A stretch of DNA of 64,000 bases. Source: Novosphingobium kunmingense. GTDB lineage: Bacteria; Pseudomonadota; Alphaproteobacteria; Sphingomonadales; Sphingomonadaceae. The DNA is taken from contig NZ_PHUF01000003.1 of the NCBI RefSeq assembly GCF_002813245.1, positions 62,001-126,000 on the forward strand, read 5' to 3'. The translations under genes and the position numbers were made by a program. This document shows, piece by piece, positions 34,199-43,829 of this stretch (position 1 is its first letter; each line of letters starts with the position of its first letter). The notes beneath the pieces were generated by a model that was not told the origin of the DNA, ran no database searches, and was given only the letters and a program-made list of their open reading frames with translations.

Positions 34199-34990
34199 TC
34201 AGATGCTCTTTCTCATCCTTAGGGCGGGCGGTTTCTTCCACGCCTCGTAAAGTTCGCTGGGCAGACTGAAGGGCGCAGCAAGCTGCACCGCGCGGATCGC
34301 TTCCTCGGCATGGCGCCGGGCCTGGGCACGGTTGGCATCGTTGATCCCGTCCTGCGACAGCAGGCGCGGCGTGCCGTTCAACGTGCCATCCGGGTTCAGT
34401 TCGATGGCGATCACCGACACGAGCTTTTCGGTGTCGACCCCTTGGGGCACACGGCCCTGCCACTTGGGCTTGATCTGGCGCAGGATCGCCGCCGAAAGCG
34501 CCGAGCGGACCTGTGGTCCGGCGGCGGCGGCGGGTGTCGCCGGCGCGCGGTTCTGCCCTTGCGCGCCGCTGACGCCTTTGAGGAAATCGTCGCCGATCCG
34601 GCTGCCACCAGCCTGCCTGGCCGGGGCGGGGGCGGATTTGGTGGGCGGCAGCGCCTTTGCCGGGGCGGCCTTGATCGGGGCCGGTCTGGCAGGTGCGGGG
34701 ACGGCACGCTGGACCGGTGCCGGGGCCGGCTGCGGAACGGCCAGCGGCATGGGCGGGGGCAGCTGATCGCCCGGCATCGGTGCTTCGTCCGGCGCGGGGG
34801 CCGGGGCCGGCTGCGGAGCGGTGGAGGTCAGGCCGACGTCGTCGCTGAGGGTCACGGTCATCCGTTCGGGTGCGGGCGCCGGAGCCGTGGCGGGCGGATT
34901 GACCGCCAGCCATGCGAACAGCCCGGCGTGCGCCGCCAGGGCCAGGCCAAGGCCGATCCGTTCTTCGCGGGCAAGGGCGATCGCTGCCAT
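34199..34990 (-). CDS. tolA: TolA-like envelope protein
   Basis: This is a 263-residue protein. It has a single N-terminal membrane helix (IGLGLALAAHAGLFAWLAV), a long Pro/Ala-rich periplasmic linker (about 35-165), and a C-terminal TonB/TolA-type domain (LRQIKPKWQGRVPQGVD, VIAIELNPDGTLNGTPRL). It links TolQ-TolR energy to TolB-Pal. The linker is Pro-rich rather than the Ala/Lys coiled helix of E. coli TolA, as in many alphaproteobacteria. Assignment relies on both domain order and position between tolR and tolB. Confidence 0.88.
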   Translation of the reverse strand: MAAIALAREERIGLGLALAAHAGLFAWLAVNPPATAPAPAPERMTVTLSDDVGLTSTAPQPAPAPAPDEAPMPGDQLPPPMPLAVPQPAPAPVQRAVPAPARPAPIKAAPAKALPPTKSAPAPARQAGGSRIGDDFLKGVSGAQGQNRAPATPAAAAGPQVRSALSAAILRQIKPKWQGRVPQGVDTEKLVSVIAIELNPDGTLNGTPRLLSQDGINDANRAQARRHAEEAIRAVQLAAPFSLPSELYEAWKKPPALRMRKSI

Positions 34991-34999
34991 GCTGAACGC

Positions 35000-35440
<441 letters not shown>

Positions 35441-36136
35441 TTACTGACCCTCCAGGTCGCGGCTGAAACTGGCCTGGAGGCGATCGGCGAAACGCTGCAG
35501 CCGCGCCTCGAGCTGGTCGACCCGGTGCGAGAAGCGGTTGTAGGCAATGACCGCGGGGATGGCCGCGAACAGGCCGATCGCGGTGGCGAACAGCGCTTCG
35601 GAAATGCCCGGCGCGACCACGGCGAGCGACGAGTTCTGCTGCTGGCCGATCTGGAAGAAGCTGTTCATGATCCCCCAGACCGTGCCGAACAGCCCGACGA
35701 AGGGCGCGACCGAGCCGACCGTGGCGAGGAAGTTGAGTCTCTCGGACAGGTGTTCGCCCTCCTGCGCGATGGCACCGTCCATAGCCAGCGACAGGCGCTG
35801 GCGCGTGCCATCGAGATCGCGCCGGGCCGAGGCGCGCCATTCGGCCAGACCTGCCGCAGCGACCCTGGCCGACGGCGTGTCGCGACCTTCCCATTCGGCC
35901 TGGAAGGCGTCGATGTCCTTGGTCTTCCAGAAGGCCCGCTCATAGGCGTCGCAGCGCTTGCGGATCGCGCCGCTGCGCAGCGAGAACGACAGGATGATCA
36001 TCCACACCCAGACCGAGGAGAGGATCAGCCCGGCCATGACCAGCTGAACGACGAAGTCTGCGTCCATGAACAGCTTGACCGGGTTGAGATGGCGCGGCGC
36101 CCCGGCGGCGGCGGCAAGGGTGTAAAGCAGGCTCAT
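35441..36136 (-). CDS. tolQ: TolQ/ExbB family proton-channel subunit
   Basis: This is a 231-residue membrane protein with three transmembrane segments: FVVQLVMAGLILSSVWVWMI, LNFLATVGSVAPFVGLFGTV and ISEALFATAIGLFAAIPAVI. The MotA/TolQ/ExbB motif with conserved GTVWGIM and EALFATAIGL is present. It forms the Tol proton channel with TolR. It overlaps ybgC by four bases, so the operon order is ybgC-tolQ-tolR-tolA-tolB-pal. Confidence 0.96.
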   Translation of the reverse strand: MSLLYTLAAAAGAPRHLNPVKLFMDADFVVQLVMAGLILSSVWVWMIILSFSLRSGAIRKRCDAYERAFWKTKDIDAFQAEWEGRDTPSARVAAAGLAEWRASARRDLDGTRQRLSLAMDGAIAQEGEHLSERLNFLATVGSVAPFVGLFGTVWGIMNSFFQIGQQQNSSLAVVAPGISEALFATAIGLFAAIPAVIAYNRFSHRVDQLEARLQRFADRLQASFSRDLEGQ

Positions 36137-36591
36137 CGGGTTCCTTCAGAAACAATGGGGGCAAAGGCCGCGCGCCAACCATCGGGCATGCGGCGGGGGC
36201 GGCCGTCAGGCGACACGAAGCCGACGCGGAACGTCGCTTCAGACAGAAGGGTGCCGTCCTCGCGAAAGGCTTTCTGGTGCATCCGGCACGAGGCTGCGCG
36301 CAGTTCGCTGCAGCGCGTCTCGATCAGCACCGCATCGTCGAGACGCGCGGGAACGGCGTAGCGGATCGACAGGTCCACAACCGCGAAGGCCCCTTCGCCG
36401 CTTTCGTTGGCGGCGCGCTGGTCGATTCCCAGAAGGCGGACGAAATCGCTGCGGGCACGCTCGAACCAGCGCAGGTAATTGGCGTGGTAGACCACTCCCG
36501 ACAGGTCGGTGTCCTCGAAGTAGGCGCGCACCGCAAAGCGGTGCACCGCGCCTTCGATGAGGCCGGAAGGAGGGCTGGGGAATGACGTCAT
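36133..36591 (-). CDS. ybgC: Tol-Pal system-associated acyl-CoA thioesterase
   Basis: This is a 152-residue hotdog thioesterase of the YbgC/FadM group. It contains RAYFEDTDLSGVVYHANYLR with the catalytic Asp in DTD and YHANYL, then FERARSDFVRLLGI and VVDLSIRYAVPARLDD. YbgC hydrolyses short or phospholipid-related acyl-CoAs and is almost always the first tol gene, as here. Confidence 0.95.
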   Translation of the reverse strand: MTSFPSPPSGLIEGAVHRFAVRAYFEDTDLSGVVYHANYLRWFERARSDFVRLLGIDQRAANESGEGAFAVVDLSIRYAVPARLDDAVLIETRCSELRAASCRMHQKAFREDGTLLSEATFRVGFVSPDGRPRRMPDGWRAAFAPIVSEGTR

Positions 36592-36687
36592 GCCGGCGGA
36601 GGTTTAGCCGTGCGGGGAGTCGCAGGGCAACCCCGCGCGGCCAGGCTATCGCTTCGCGGTCACGGCCTGTCCCCGTCCCGCCTCGCT

Positions 36688-37065
36688 TTATCGCGCCAGC
36701 ATCGGTCCGAGCGGCCTGCCGCCGAACAGGTGGACGTGAAGGTGCGGCACTTCCTGGTGGCCGTGTCCGCCGACGTTGGCGAGCAGGCGGTAGCCTGGTA
36801 CGACAAGGTCGTGTGCCCGCGCGACATGGCCGACCGCACGGACGAAGCCGGCGATTTCCTCGTCGAGCGCGCGGGCCGAGAAATCGTCCCAGCTGACATA
36901 GGCGCCCTTTGGGATTACCAGCACGTGCAGCGGTGCCTGCGGGTTGATATCATGGAAGGCCAGGGCCCACTCGTCCTCGTAGACCGTCCGGTTCGGAATC
37001 TCCCCGCGCAGGATCTTCGCGAACACGTTCTGATCGTCATAGGGCAGGGTGGCGTCGATCGGCAT
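36688..37065 (-). CDS. HIT (histidine triad) family hydrolase
   Basis: This is a 125-residue HINT-type protein: DDQNVFAKILRGEIPNRTVY at the N-terminus, ALAFHDINPQAPLHVLVIPK, and the triad VPHLHVHLFGG with three alternating His. Such proteins hydrolyse purine nucleoside phosphoramidates and related adducts. The ATG at 37065 overlaps the stop of the cupin gene (ATGA). In proteobacteria a HIT gene often follows hisE, which fits its position here. Confidence 0.94.
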   Translation of the reverse strand: MPIDATLPYDDQNVFAKILRGEIPNRTVYEDEWALAFHDINPQAPLHVLVIPKGAYVSWDDFSARALDEEIAGFVRAVGHVARAHDLVVPGYRLLANVGGHGHQEVPHLHVHLFGGRPLGPMLAR

Positions 37066-37391
37066 CAGCAGGCGTCCTTGTCTCCGCCCGGCGGGCCCCA
37101 GAACAGGATCCACAGCAGCGTATCGTCGGAAATGGTCTCGAAGGCGTGCTCGACCCCCGCCTCGACCAGGATCGCGTCGCCGGGGCCGAACGCGCGGGTT
37201 TCGCCGGCCTTGCTGAACAGGCCCCGACGCTTGAGGATCAGATAGAGCTCGTCCTGTTCGTGCGGCGCCTGGACATTGGGCATGACCGGGGTGTGAAGCT
37301 TCATCCGCAAGGTGCCATGATGCAGCACGTCCTGACTCTTGCGGGCAAGCGCCTCGGCATGGGTGACCAGCCAGTCGCCCGGGATCGTCAT
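37065..37391 (-). CDS. Cupin domain protein
   Basis: This is a 108-residue single-cupin protein. The metal-site motif 1 is [16 protein letters not shown], preceded by NVQAPH, and motif 2 is [18 protein letters not shown]. It overlaps both hisE (upstream) and the HIT gene (downstream) by four bases, so it is translated within the his operon. It could be a sugar-phosphate-binding or oxygenase-like cupin; its role near histidine genes is not known. Confidence 0.85.
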   Translation of the reverse strand: MTIPGDWLVTHAEALARKSQDVLHHGTLRMKLHTPVMPNVQAPHEQDELYLILKRRGLFSKAGETRAFGPGDAILVEAGVEHAFETISDDTLLWILFWGPPGGDKDAC

Positions 37392-37705
37392 GGCGCTGGG
37401 CGGGCCGCCTTCTCGGCGATGCCGCTGACGCCGTCACGGCGGTCGAGTTCGGCGAGCACCTCGGCAAGGGTGACCCCCTTGGCGTCGAGCAGGACAAGCA
37501 GATGGAACAAGGTGTCGGCCGCCTCGCCGACCAGTTCCTCGCGGCTGCCCGACAGCGCGGCGATGACGGTCTCGACCGCTTCTTCGCCCAGCTTCTTCGC
37601 AATCACCGGCAGGCCCTTGGCGTGCAGCTTCGCCACCCACGAAGTCGCGGGATCGGCGTGGCGGCGTGTCGCGATGGTCGCGGCAAGGCGTGTCAGGGTG
37701 TCCAT
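37388..37705 (-). CDS. hisE: Phosphoribosyl-ATP pyrophosphatase
   Basis: This is a 105-residue all-alpha NTP-PPase: [37 protein letters not shown] (E-x-x-E metal helix), [20 protein letters not shown] (E-x-x-D). It catalyses the second step of histidine synthesis. The ATG at 37705 begins the conserved N-terminus, and the gene is 19 bases downstream of hisF. Confidence 0.95.
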   Translation of the reverse strand: MDTLTRLAATIATRRHADPATSWVAKLHAKGLPVIAKKLGEEAVETVIAALSGSREELVGEAADTLFHLLVLLDAKGVTLAEVLAELDRRDGVSGIAEKAARPAP

Positions 37706-37724
37706 GGCCGTCCGTCCTGCCAAG

Positions 37725-38483
37725 CTATCCGCGTGCAGGCAAGCCGGCTGCGCGCAGCGCGGCGTGTGCTTCGGCCACGGTGTGGGTGCCGAAATGGAAG
37801 ATCGACGCGGCAAGCACGGCGCTGGCATGGCCCCTGGTCACTCCTTCGACCAGATGATCGAGCGTGCCGACGCCGCCGCTGGCGATTACCGGCACCGACA
37901 CGGCATCGGCGATGGTACGGGTGAGTTCGAGGTCGTATCCGGCCTGCGTCCCGTCCCCGTCCATCGAAGTGACCAGCAGCTCGCCCGCGCCCAGCTGGGC
38001 CAGCCGCACGGCATGCTCCACCGCGTTGATCCCGGTTGCCTTGCGCCCGCCGTGGGTGAAGATTTCCCAGTGGTCGCCCTGCCGCCGCGCGTCGACCGAA
38101 GCCACGATGCACTGGCTGCCCATCTTCTGCGCGATGTCGGCGACCACTTCCGGGCGGCTGACCGCAGCCGAATTGACCGCAACCTTGTCCGCGCCCGCCA
38201 GCAGAAGTGCCCGCGCGTCCTCCACCGTGCGCACCCCGCCACCGACCGTCAGCGGCATGAAGCAGACCTCGGCGGTACGGCGCACCACGTCGAGCAGCGT
38301 GCCGCGTCCTTCGTGGCTGGCGCTGATGTCGAGAAAGCACAGTTCGTCCGCGCCGGCCGCGTCATAGGCGCGGGCCTGTTCGACCGGATCTCCAGCGTCC
38401 TTGAGGTTTACGAAATTGACCCCCTTGACCACGCGCCCGTCGCGAACGTCGAGGCAGGGGATGACGCGGATGCGGACGGTCAT
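37725..38483 (-). CDS. hisF: Imidazole glycerol phosphate synthase cyclase subunit
   Basis: This is a 252-residue (beta/alpha)8 barrel: [19 protein letters not shown] with catalytic Asp in [21 protein letters not shown], and [18 protein letters not shown] with the second catalytic Asp, then [18 protein letters not shown]. With HisH it makes IGP and AICAR. It overlaps hisA by four bases. Confidence 0.97.
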   Translation of the reverse strand: MTVRIRVIPCLDVRDGRVVKGVNFVNLKDAGDPVEQARAYDAAGADELCFLDISASHEGRGTLLDVVRRTAEVCFMPLTVGGGVRTVEDARALLLAGADKVAVNSAAVSRPEVVADIAQKMGSQCIVASVDARRQGDHWEIFTHGGRKATGINAVEHAVRLAQLGAGELLVTSMDGDGTQAGYDLELTRTIADAVSVPVIASGGVGTLDHLVEGVTRGHASAVLAASIFHFGTHTVAEAHAALRAAGLPARG

Positions 38484-39208
38484 GCCCGGTTCGCCATGGC
38501 AATGGCGGCGGCCAGATCGAGCCGACCTTCGTAGAGCGCGCGGCCCGTGATCACGCCCTCGATCCCTTCATGGGCGTGGAGCGCCAGCACGTGGATGTCG
38601 TCCAGCCCCTTGACCCCGCCGCTGGCGATCACCGGGATGTCCACCTGTCGTGCCAGGCCAACGGTCGCGTCGATGTTGACGCCCTTCAAGAGCCCGTCGC
38701 GGCCGATGTCGGTGAACAGCAGGCTGGCGACGCCGGCATCCTCGAAGCGGCGCGCCAGGTCGACCATTTCGACGTCGGACACATCGGCCCAGCCCTCGGT
38801 CGCGACCATGCCGTCGCGGGCGTCGACCGCAACGACAATGCCGCCGGGAAACTCCCTCGCCATGTCCTTGACGAACTGCGGATCCTTGAGCGCCGCCGAA
38901 CCCATGACCACGCGGCTGATGCCCAGATCGAACCAGCCTTCGACCGCCTCGCGGGTGCGGATGCCGCCGCCAAGCTGGACGTGGCCGGGAAAGACATCGA
39001 CGATGGCTTCCACCGCCTCGCGGTTTTCGGCCCGGCCGGCGAAGCTGCCATCGAGATCGACGACGTGGAGGAACTGCGAACCGGCCTCGGCAAACAGCAG
39101 TGCCTGGGCGGCCGGGTTGTCGCCATAGATCGTTGCGCGGGCCATGTCGCCTTCGGCAAGGCGGACGACCTGCCCGGCCTTGAGATCGATGGCGGGGAAG
39201 ACGATCAT
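38480..39208 (-). CDS. hisA: Phosphoribosylformimino-5-aminoimidazole carboxamide ribotide isomerase
   Basis: This is a 242-residue half-barrel-repeat TIM barrel: [56 protein letters not shown] and [13 protein letters not shown]. The catalytic Asp pair is present (AIDLKAG; TDIGRDG). The ATG at 39208 is chosen because it overlaps the hisH stop (ATGA); a GTG three codons earlier lacks a ribosome site. Confidence 0.96.
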   Translation of the reverse strand: MIVFPAIDLKAGQVVRLAEGDMARATIYGDNPAAQALLFAEAGSQFLHVVDLDGSFAGRAENREAVEAIVDVFPGHVQLGGGIRTREAVEGWFDLGISRVVMGSAALKDPQFVKDMAREFPGGIVVAVDARDGMVATEGWADVSDVEMVDLARRFEDAGVASLLFTDIGRDGLLKGVNIDATVGLARQVDIPVIASGGVKGLDDIHVLALHAHEGIEGVITGRALYEGRLDLAAAIAMANRA

Positions 39209-39825
39209 GGCCGCCACTCCAGAAAGCGGGACAGGAGCGACAGGCCATAGGCCTGGCTTTTCTCGGGATGGAACTGCACGCCGACCAGGTTGTCGCGTCC
39301 GACCGCGGCGACCAGGCCCCCCCCGTGATCGGTCATCGCCAGCACGTGGCGCCCGTCATCAACGGCGAAGTGGTAGGAATGGAGGAAATAGCCCTCGCCC
39401 GGTTCGACCAGCACGGCGTGGGCGGTCGTCGCGACGTCGTTCCAGCCCATGTGCGGCACCTTGATCGCGCGGTCTGTGCGCTCGATCAGGCGGACTTCGC
39501 CCGGGATCCAGTCGAGCCCCGGCGTGTCGCCGTGCTCGACCCCGGTAGTGGCGAGCAGCTGCATGCCGACGCAGATGCCGAGGAACGGCGCCCCGCCAAC
39601 GAACACGCGTTCGTGCATGGCGTCGACCAGATTGGGAATCGCGGTCAGCCCTTCGGCACAGGCCTTGAAGCTGCCGACACCGGGCAGGACGATGCGATCG
39701 GCAGCACGGACCACGTCGGGACTGTCGGTTATCGTGACATGCTCGCAGCCTGCCGCTTTCAGCGCATTGGCAACGGAGTGAAGGTTCCCCGCGCCATAAT
39801 CGACGAGGGCAACGACTTCAGCCAC
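39205..39825 (-). CDS. hisH: Imidazole glycerol phosphate synthase glutaminase subunit
   Basis: This is a 206-residue class I glutamine amidotransferase: [25 protein letters not shown], the nucleophile elbow [11 protein letters not shown] with Cys, and the triad His-Glu in [10 protein letters not shown]. It supplies ammonia to HisF. It starts with GTG at 39825, eight bases inside the end of hisB; an in-frame upstream ATG lies deep in hisB and is rejected. Confidence 0.95.
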   Translation of the reverse strand: MAEVVALVDYGAGNLHSVANALKAAGCEHVTITDSPDVVRAADRIVLPGVGSFKACAEGLTAIPNLVDAMHERVFVGGAPFLGICVGMQLLATTGVEHGDTPGLDWIPGEVRLIERTDRAIKVPHMGWNDVATTAHAVLVEPGEGYFLHSYHFAVDDGRHVLAMTDHGGGLVAAVGRDNLVGVQFHPEKSQAYGLSLLSRFLEWRP

Positions 39826-40411
39826 CAAGCTGGCCTTTGGTGCTGGGGATCGCCCCGGCCTTGCGCGGGTCCAGTTCCACCGCCTGGCGCATCGCGCGGG
39901 CAAAGCCCTTGTAGATGCCTTCGCAGATATGGTGGTTGTTCTGGCCGTAGAGCAGTTCGATGTGCAGCGTGATGCCTACCGCCTGCGCGATCGACTGGAA
40001 CCAGTGTTCGAACAGCTCGGTGTCCATCTCGCCGAGGCGTTCCTGCGTGAAGGCTGCCTTCCAGACCAGCCAGGGGCGGCCCGAGATGTCGAGCGCGACG
40101 CGGGCCAGTGCCTCGTCCATCGCCGAATGGGCCTCGCCGTAACGGCCGATGCCGGCCTTGTCGCCCAGGGCCTGGGCGATCGCCTGGCCGATCGCGATGG
40201 CGCTGTCCTCGGTCGTGTGGTGCTGGTCGACGTGAAGGTCGCCCTTGATCCGGCAGGTGATGTCGATCAGCGAATGACGGCTGAACTGCTCGATCATGTG
40301 GTCGAGAAAGCCGATCCCGGTCGACACGTCGTAGGCGCCGGTCCCGTCGAGGTTCACCTCCGCGACGATGTCGGTCTCGTGCGTCTTGCGGGCAATTCGG
40401 GCGGTACGCAT
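39818..40411 (-). CDS. hisB: Imidazoleglycerol-phosphate dehydratase
   Basis: This is a 197-residue monofunctional His[21 protein letters not shown], the metal-binding HH repeats [19 protein letters not shown] and [20 protein letters not shown], and [19 protein letters not shown]. It dehydrates IGP to imidazole acetol phosphate. It is the first gene of the his operon hisB-H-A-F-E, divergent from sspB with about 100 bases between. Confidence 0.97.
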   Translation of the reverse strand: MRTARIARKTHETDIVAEVNLDGTGAYDVSTGIGFLDHMIEQFSRHSLIDITCRIKGDLHVDQHHTTEDSAIAIGQAIAQALGDKAGIGRYGEAHSAMDEALARVALDISGRPWLVWKAAFTQERLGEMDTELFEHWFQSIAQAVGITLHIELLYGQNNHHICEGIYKGFARAMRQAVELDPRKAGAIPSTKGQLGG

Positions 40412-40514
40412 GGGGCTGGCCTATAGGCCGGAATGCGGGCCTTGCAACCATTGGCTTGCCGGGCAGTTGCTGCTTTGGCTTGACCATCCGGCGACAGGAC
40501 GCCACTTGAAACCC

Positions 40515-41009
40515 ATGAGCGACGAAGCACCCGACAGTCTGATCCCCTACGACGAGATCGTCCAGGAGGCGCTGCGCGCGGTGGTCGGCCGGGTGCTGGG
40601 TCAGGTCGAGGCGGCGGGCGGCAGTCTGCCGGGCGACCATCACTTCTACATCACCTTCAAGACCTCGGCGGCCGGGGTGGCGATCCCCGCACATCTCAAG
40701 GAACGGTTTCCGGACGAAATGACCATCGTCCTTCAGAACAAATTTTGGGATCTCGCCGTGGGTAGCGACGGCTTCACTGTCGGGCTGACCTTCAACCAGG
40801 TGCCGGCCAAGCTCGACATCCCGTTCTCGGCGATCACCGCCTTCGTCGATCCGGCGGTGGATTTCGGGCTCCAGTTCCAGGCTGTTGGCGGACCGGAAGG
40901 CCCCGAACCGCACGAAGATGCGGAGAATGATCATCCCGACTCCGATCCGCCCGGCGGCGGTGACGACGGCTCGAATGTCGTGACGGTCGATTTCGGGCGG
41001 AAGAAGTAA
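40515..41009 (+). CDS. sspB: SspB-type ClpXP adaptor
   Basis: This is a 164-residue protein of the alphaproteobacterial SspB family: IPYDEIVQEALRAVVGRVLG, HHFYITFKTSAAGVAIP, MTIVLQNKFWDLAVGSDGF, VGLTFNQVPAKLDIPFSAIT, then an acidic flexible tail and the terminal VVTVDFGRKK that docks on ClpX. It delivers ssrA-tagged proteins to ClpXP. It is followed within 2 bases by the next gene. Confidence 0.92.
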   Translation: MSDEAPDSLIPYDEIVQEALRAVVGRVLGQVEAAGGSLPGDHHFYITFKTSAAGVAIPAHLKERFPDEMTIVLQNKFWDLAVGSDGFTVGLTFNQVPAKLDIPFSAITAFVDPAVDFGLQFQAVGGPEGPEPHEDAENDHPDSDPPGGGDDGSNVVTVDFGRKK

Positions 41010-41011
41010 CG

Positions 41012-41431
41012 ATGGCCAAGGCCCCCAAGGTGCTGGCGGACAAGACCAAGGCCGTCGCAAGGAAGGCCGGCAAATCGGCGTCCGCTGCCAGCCCCAATCC
41101 GATGACCAACCTGGTGATCGCCGACATCGTGCTGCGCGGCGGCGGGCAGATCCTGCGCCATCTGGTCGAACGCACCCTGTTGCAGGCCAAATATTCGCCC
41201 GGCAAGGCCAAGGCGATCGTCAAGGGCCGTTCGATGACCCAGACGATGGTCGGGACCGCGCTGGCCCGGCTGGCGACGCGATCGGTTCCCGGCGCGCTGG
41301 TGGTTGGCGGCGGGCTGCTGGCGAAGACCCTTTACGACCGCAAGCGGGGCAAGGCCGTGGTCGCCGCGGAAGGTGCGGCGCAGGTTGACCGCCAGGCCAA
41401 AAAGGGCGCCAAGGAGAAAGGCGGCGCTTGA
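41012..41431 (+). CDS. Conserved-looking basic hypothetical protein
   Basis: This is a 139-residue protein with Lys/Ala-rich ends (KAPKVLADKTKAVARKAGKS; DRQAKKGAKEKGGA) and a central part with two short helices (NLVIADIVLRGGGQILRHLV; SVPGALVVGGGLLAKTLYDR), the second moderately hydrophobic. It lies between sspB and gmk in the same direction, two bases after sspB. No characterised family is recognised. Confidence 0.75.
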   Translation: MAKAPKVLADKTKAVARKAGKSASAASPNPMTNLVIADIVLRGGGQILRHLVERTLLQAKYSPGKAKAIVKGRSMTQTMVGTALARLATRSVPGALVVGGGLLAKTLYDRKRGKAVVAAEGAAQVDRQAKKGAKEKGGA

Positions 41432-41461
41432 TCGCCGCCGCGCCTTGGGCAATTGAGCGCC

Positions 41462-42115
41462 ATGGCAAGCCCCGATCTCAAACCCAGCGACACCCTGCAA
41501 CGGCGCGGTCTCATGCTGATCCTGTCCTCTCCCTCGGGCGCGGGCAAGACCACGATTTCGCGCATGCTGCTCGAGGCCGACGATGAGATATGCCTGTCGG
41601 TTTCGGTCACGACCCGGCCCAAACGGCCCGGCGAGGTCGACGGCAAGGACTACATCTTCGTTGATCAGGCCGAGTTCGACCGGATGGTCGAGGACGACCA
41701 TTTCCTCGAATGGGCGCCGGTCTTCGGCTACTGCTATGGTACGCCCAAGGCCCAGGTGAAGGCGGGCCTGCGCGAAGGGCAGGACTTTCTTTTCGATATC
41801 GACTGGCAGGGCACCCAGCAGCTTTACCAGAAGCTGGAAATCGACGTTGTCCGCGTGTTCCTGCTCCCGCCCAGCATCGACGAATTACGCCGACGCCTGA
41901 CCGGGCGCGGCACCGATTCGGCCGACGTGATCGCCAGGCGGATGGAACGCGCCCGCGCAGAAATCAGCCACTGGGATGGCTATGATTATGTCGTGGTCAA
42001 CGACGACATCGGCCACTGCTTCGACAAGGTGCGGGAGATCCTGCACGCCGAACGCATGAAGCGCGCTCGCCAGACCGGGCTGATCGGCTTCGTGCGCGAA
42101 CTGATGCGCGATTAA
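41462..42115 (+). CDS. gmk: Guanylate kinase
   Basis: This is a 217-residue enzyme converting GMP to GDP. It shows P-loop ILSSPSGAGKTTISRML, the GMP-binding CLSVSVTTRPKRPGEVDGKD with Arg/Tyr contacts, FLEWAPVFGYCYGTPKAQV, FDIDWQGTQQL and the lid FLLPPSIDELRRRLTGRG. The ATG at 41462 begins the conserved protein; a TTG nine bases before is possible. Its stop overlaps the convergent SMP-30 gene. Confidence 0.97.
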   Translation: MASPDLKPSDTLQRRGLMLILSSPSGAGKTTISRMLLEADDEICLSVSVTTRPKRPGEVDGKDYIFVDQAEFDRMVEDDHFLEWAPVFGYCYGTPKAQVKAGLREGQDFLFDIDWQGTQQLYQKLEIDVVRVFLLPPSIDELRRRLTGRGTDSADVIARRMERARAEISHWDGYDYVVVNDDIGHCFDKVREILHAERMKRARQTGLIGFVRELMRD

Positions 42116-42990
42116 GGCCAGCCGGCGCGTGGAACCGGGACCTCGGTGACCAGTACCTTGCCGGTGGGCGAGGCCGTCGGCGCCGAATCGGCCGCGACCA
42201 GCATGAACAGGTGGCGCCCGGTCGGGCCGCCCAGCATGCAGGCGTAGCAGTTGAGGCCGCCTGTCTCGACGGTGTCGAGCACCGCGCCGCCCGCCGCGAT
42301 CCGCGCGCATTCGGGGGCGGCCGGATTGGCGATCCACACTGCACCTTCGGCGTCGAGGCAGATCCCGTCGGGGAGGCGCGGCGCGGTTGCGGCGAAGAGG
42401 CGCCGACCCGATAGCGTACCGTCCGGACCAACGGCGAACTGCGAAAGCCGCATCCCGAAGGTTTCGGCGACGATCAGGGTCTTGCCGTCGGGCGTGATCA
42501 CGGTGCCGTTGGGAAAGGCGAAGCGTTCGCCCGGCGCGGCATCGCTCACGGCGCCGTCGGGCTGGACCAGGGCCAGCACCGTGGTCGGGCAATCGGCCAA
42601 CACGCCCGCCGCGCCGCGTTCGGCCAGCGCCGCGCCCAGATCGAAGCCGAAGTTGCCGACATAGGCTCGGCCCTCTGCGTCGACGACCATGTCGTTGCAC
42701 AGGAAGGCGGAATGGCCCGCTAGGTCGGCGTGGCATTCGAAACGCCCGTCGGGCCAGCGGCGCCAGACCTGCCGCATCTCCATCCGCACCACCAGCAGCG
42801 ATCCGTCGGGCATCCAGCCAAGACCCGATGGCTGGCCGTCCAGTTCCAGCTCTACCCTGAGGTCCCCGGCCAGATCGGCCGAGCAGACACGATGCGCGTA
42901 GAAGTCGGAGAACCACAGCCGACCGTTGTGCCAGCGCGGCCCTTCGCCGAAGGTGATCCCGGTGGCGAGGGTGCGCAGGCGGTGCTTCAT
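42112..42990 (-). CDS. SMP-30/gluconolactonase/LRE-like protein
   Basis: This is a 292-residue six-bladed propeller of the SMP-30 family: GITFGEGPRWHNGRLWFSDF (metal Glu in GEGPRW), GLGWMPDGSLLV, CNDMVVDAEGRAYVGNFGF, RFAFPNGTVITPDGKTLIVA and PDGICLDAEGAVWIAN (metal Asn and Asp). Members hydrolyse lactones with Ca2+ or Zn2+. It heads away from gmk and sits four bases after an SDR gene, so it is probably part of the catabolic transcript 46136-42112. Confidence 0.9.
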   Translation of the reverse strand: MKHRLRTLATGITFGEGPRWHNGRLWFSDFYAHRVCSADLAGDLRVELELDGQPSGLGWMPDGSLLVVRMEMRQVWRRWPDGRFECHADLAGHSAFLCNDMVVDAEGRAYVGNFGFDLGAALAERGAAGVLADCPTTVLALVQPDGAVSDAAPGERFAFPNGTVITPDGKTLIVAETFGMRLSQFAVGPDGTLSGRRLFAATAPRLPDGICLDAEGAVWIANPAAPECARIAAGGAVLDTVETGGLNCYACMLGGPTGRHLFMLVAADSAPTASPTGKVLVTEVPVPRAGWP

Positions 42991-42993
42991 GGC

Positions 42994-43818
42994 TCAGTGC
43001 CCTCCGGACGGGTCCTGGAATTCGTCGGGCATCCAGGCGTTGACGATGCCGCCGTCGATCGGGATCGTCGTCCCCACGACGTAGTCCCCGGCCCGGCTGG
43101 CGAGATAGATCGCCCCGCCCGCGATATCCTCGGCCACGCCGACCCGGCGCGAGGGGATGCCGCGCGCAGATCCTTCGGGATTGTTCGCCGCGGCCTTGTT
43201 CATTTCGCTCGGATAGGCGCCGGGCGCGATGCAGCTGGCAACGACGTTGTCCTTGATCAAGCGCGCCGCCATGCGCCGGGTCAGGTGGATCACCGCGGCC
43301 TTCGACGCCTGGTAGGAATAGGTTTCCCAGGGGTTGGGGCGCATCCCGTCGATCGAGGCGATGTTGATCACCTTGGCTGGACGGTCAGCGCTGGCCGCGG
43401 CCTTGAGCAGCGGGAACAGCGCCTGGGTCAGGAAAAACAGCGACTTGACGTTGAGGTCCATGACCTTGTCCCAGCCCGCTTCCGGGAACTGGCCGAATTC
43501 CGCCCCCCAGGCCGCTCCGGCGTTGTTGACCAGTACGTCGAGCCGGGTCTCGCGCGCGGAGAGATCCTCGACCAGTTTCTTCACGTCGTCCATCTGGCTG
43601 AGGTCACCGGGCAGGCCGATGACCTTGCCGGGATAGGCCTGGTTGAATGCGGCCTCGGTCTCGGCAAGCTGCTCGCGCTTGCGGGCAGTGATGTAGACCC
43701 GCTCGCACCCGGCGCCGAGAAACCCTTCGAGCAGCATCCGGCCGATCCCCCGGCTGCCGCCAGTGATCAGCGCGACCTTGCCTTGAAGGCTGAACAGCGC
43801 TGGAAAATCGAACGCCAT
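42994..43818 (-). CDS. SDR family oxidoreductase
   Basis: This is a 274-residue short-chain dehydrogenase: NAD(P) motif ALITGGSRGIGRMLL, LVNNAGAAWG, catalytic Ser in INIASIDGM, Tyr-x-x-x-Lys in YSYQASKAAV, and a C-terminal GTTIPIDGGIV. GAGGAG just upstream of the ATG at 43818 fixes the start; it lies 11 bases after the ACAD stop. It probably oxidises a hydroxyacyl or secondary alcohol intermediate in the same pathway as the neighbouring acyl-CoA dehydrogenases. Confidence 0.92.
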   Translation of the reverse strand: MAFDFPALFSLQGKVALITGGSRGIGRMLLEGFLGAGCERVYITARKREQLAETEAAFNQAYPGKVIGLPGDLSQMDDVKKLVEDLSARETRLDVLVNNAGAAWGAEFGQFPEAGWDKVMDLNVKSLFFLTQALFPLLKAAASADRPAKVINIASIDGMRPNPWETYSYQASKAAVIHLTRRMAARLIKDNVVASCIAPGAYPSEMNKAAANNPEGSARGIPSRRVGVAEDIAGGAIYLASRAGDYVVGTTIPIDGGIVNAWMPDEFQDPSGGH

Positions 43819-43829
43819 GGCGCTGCTCC

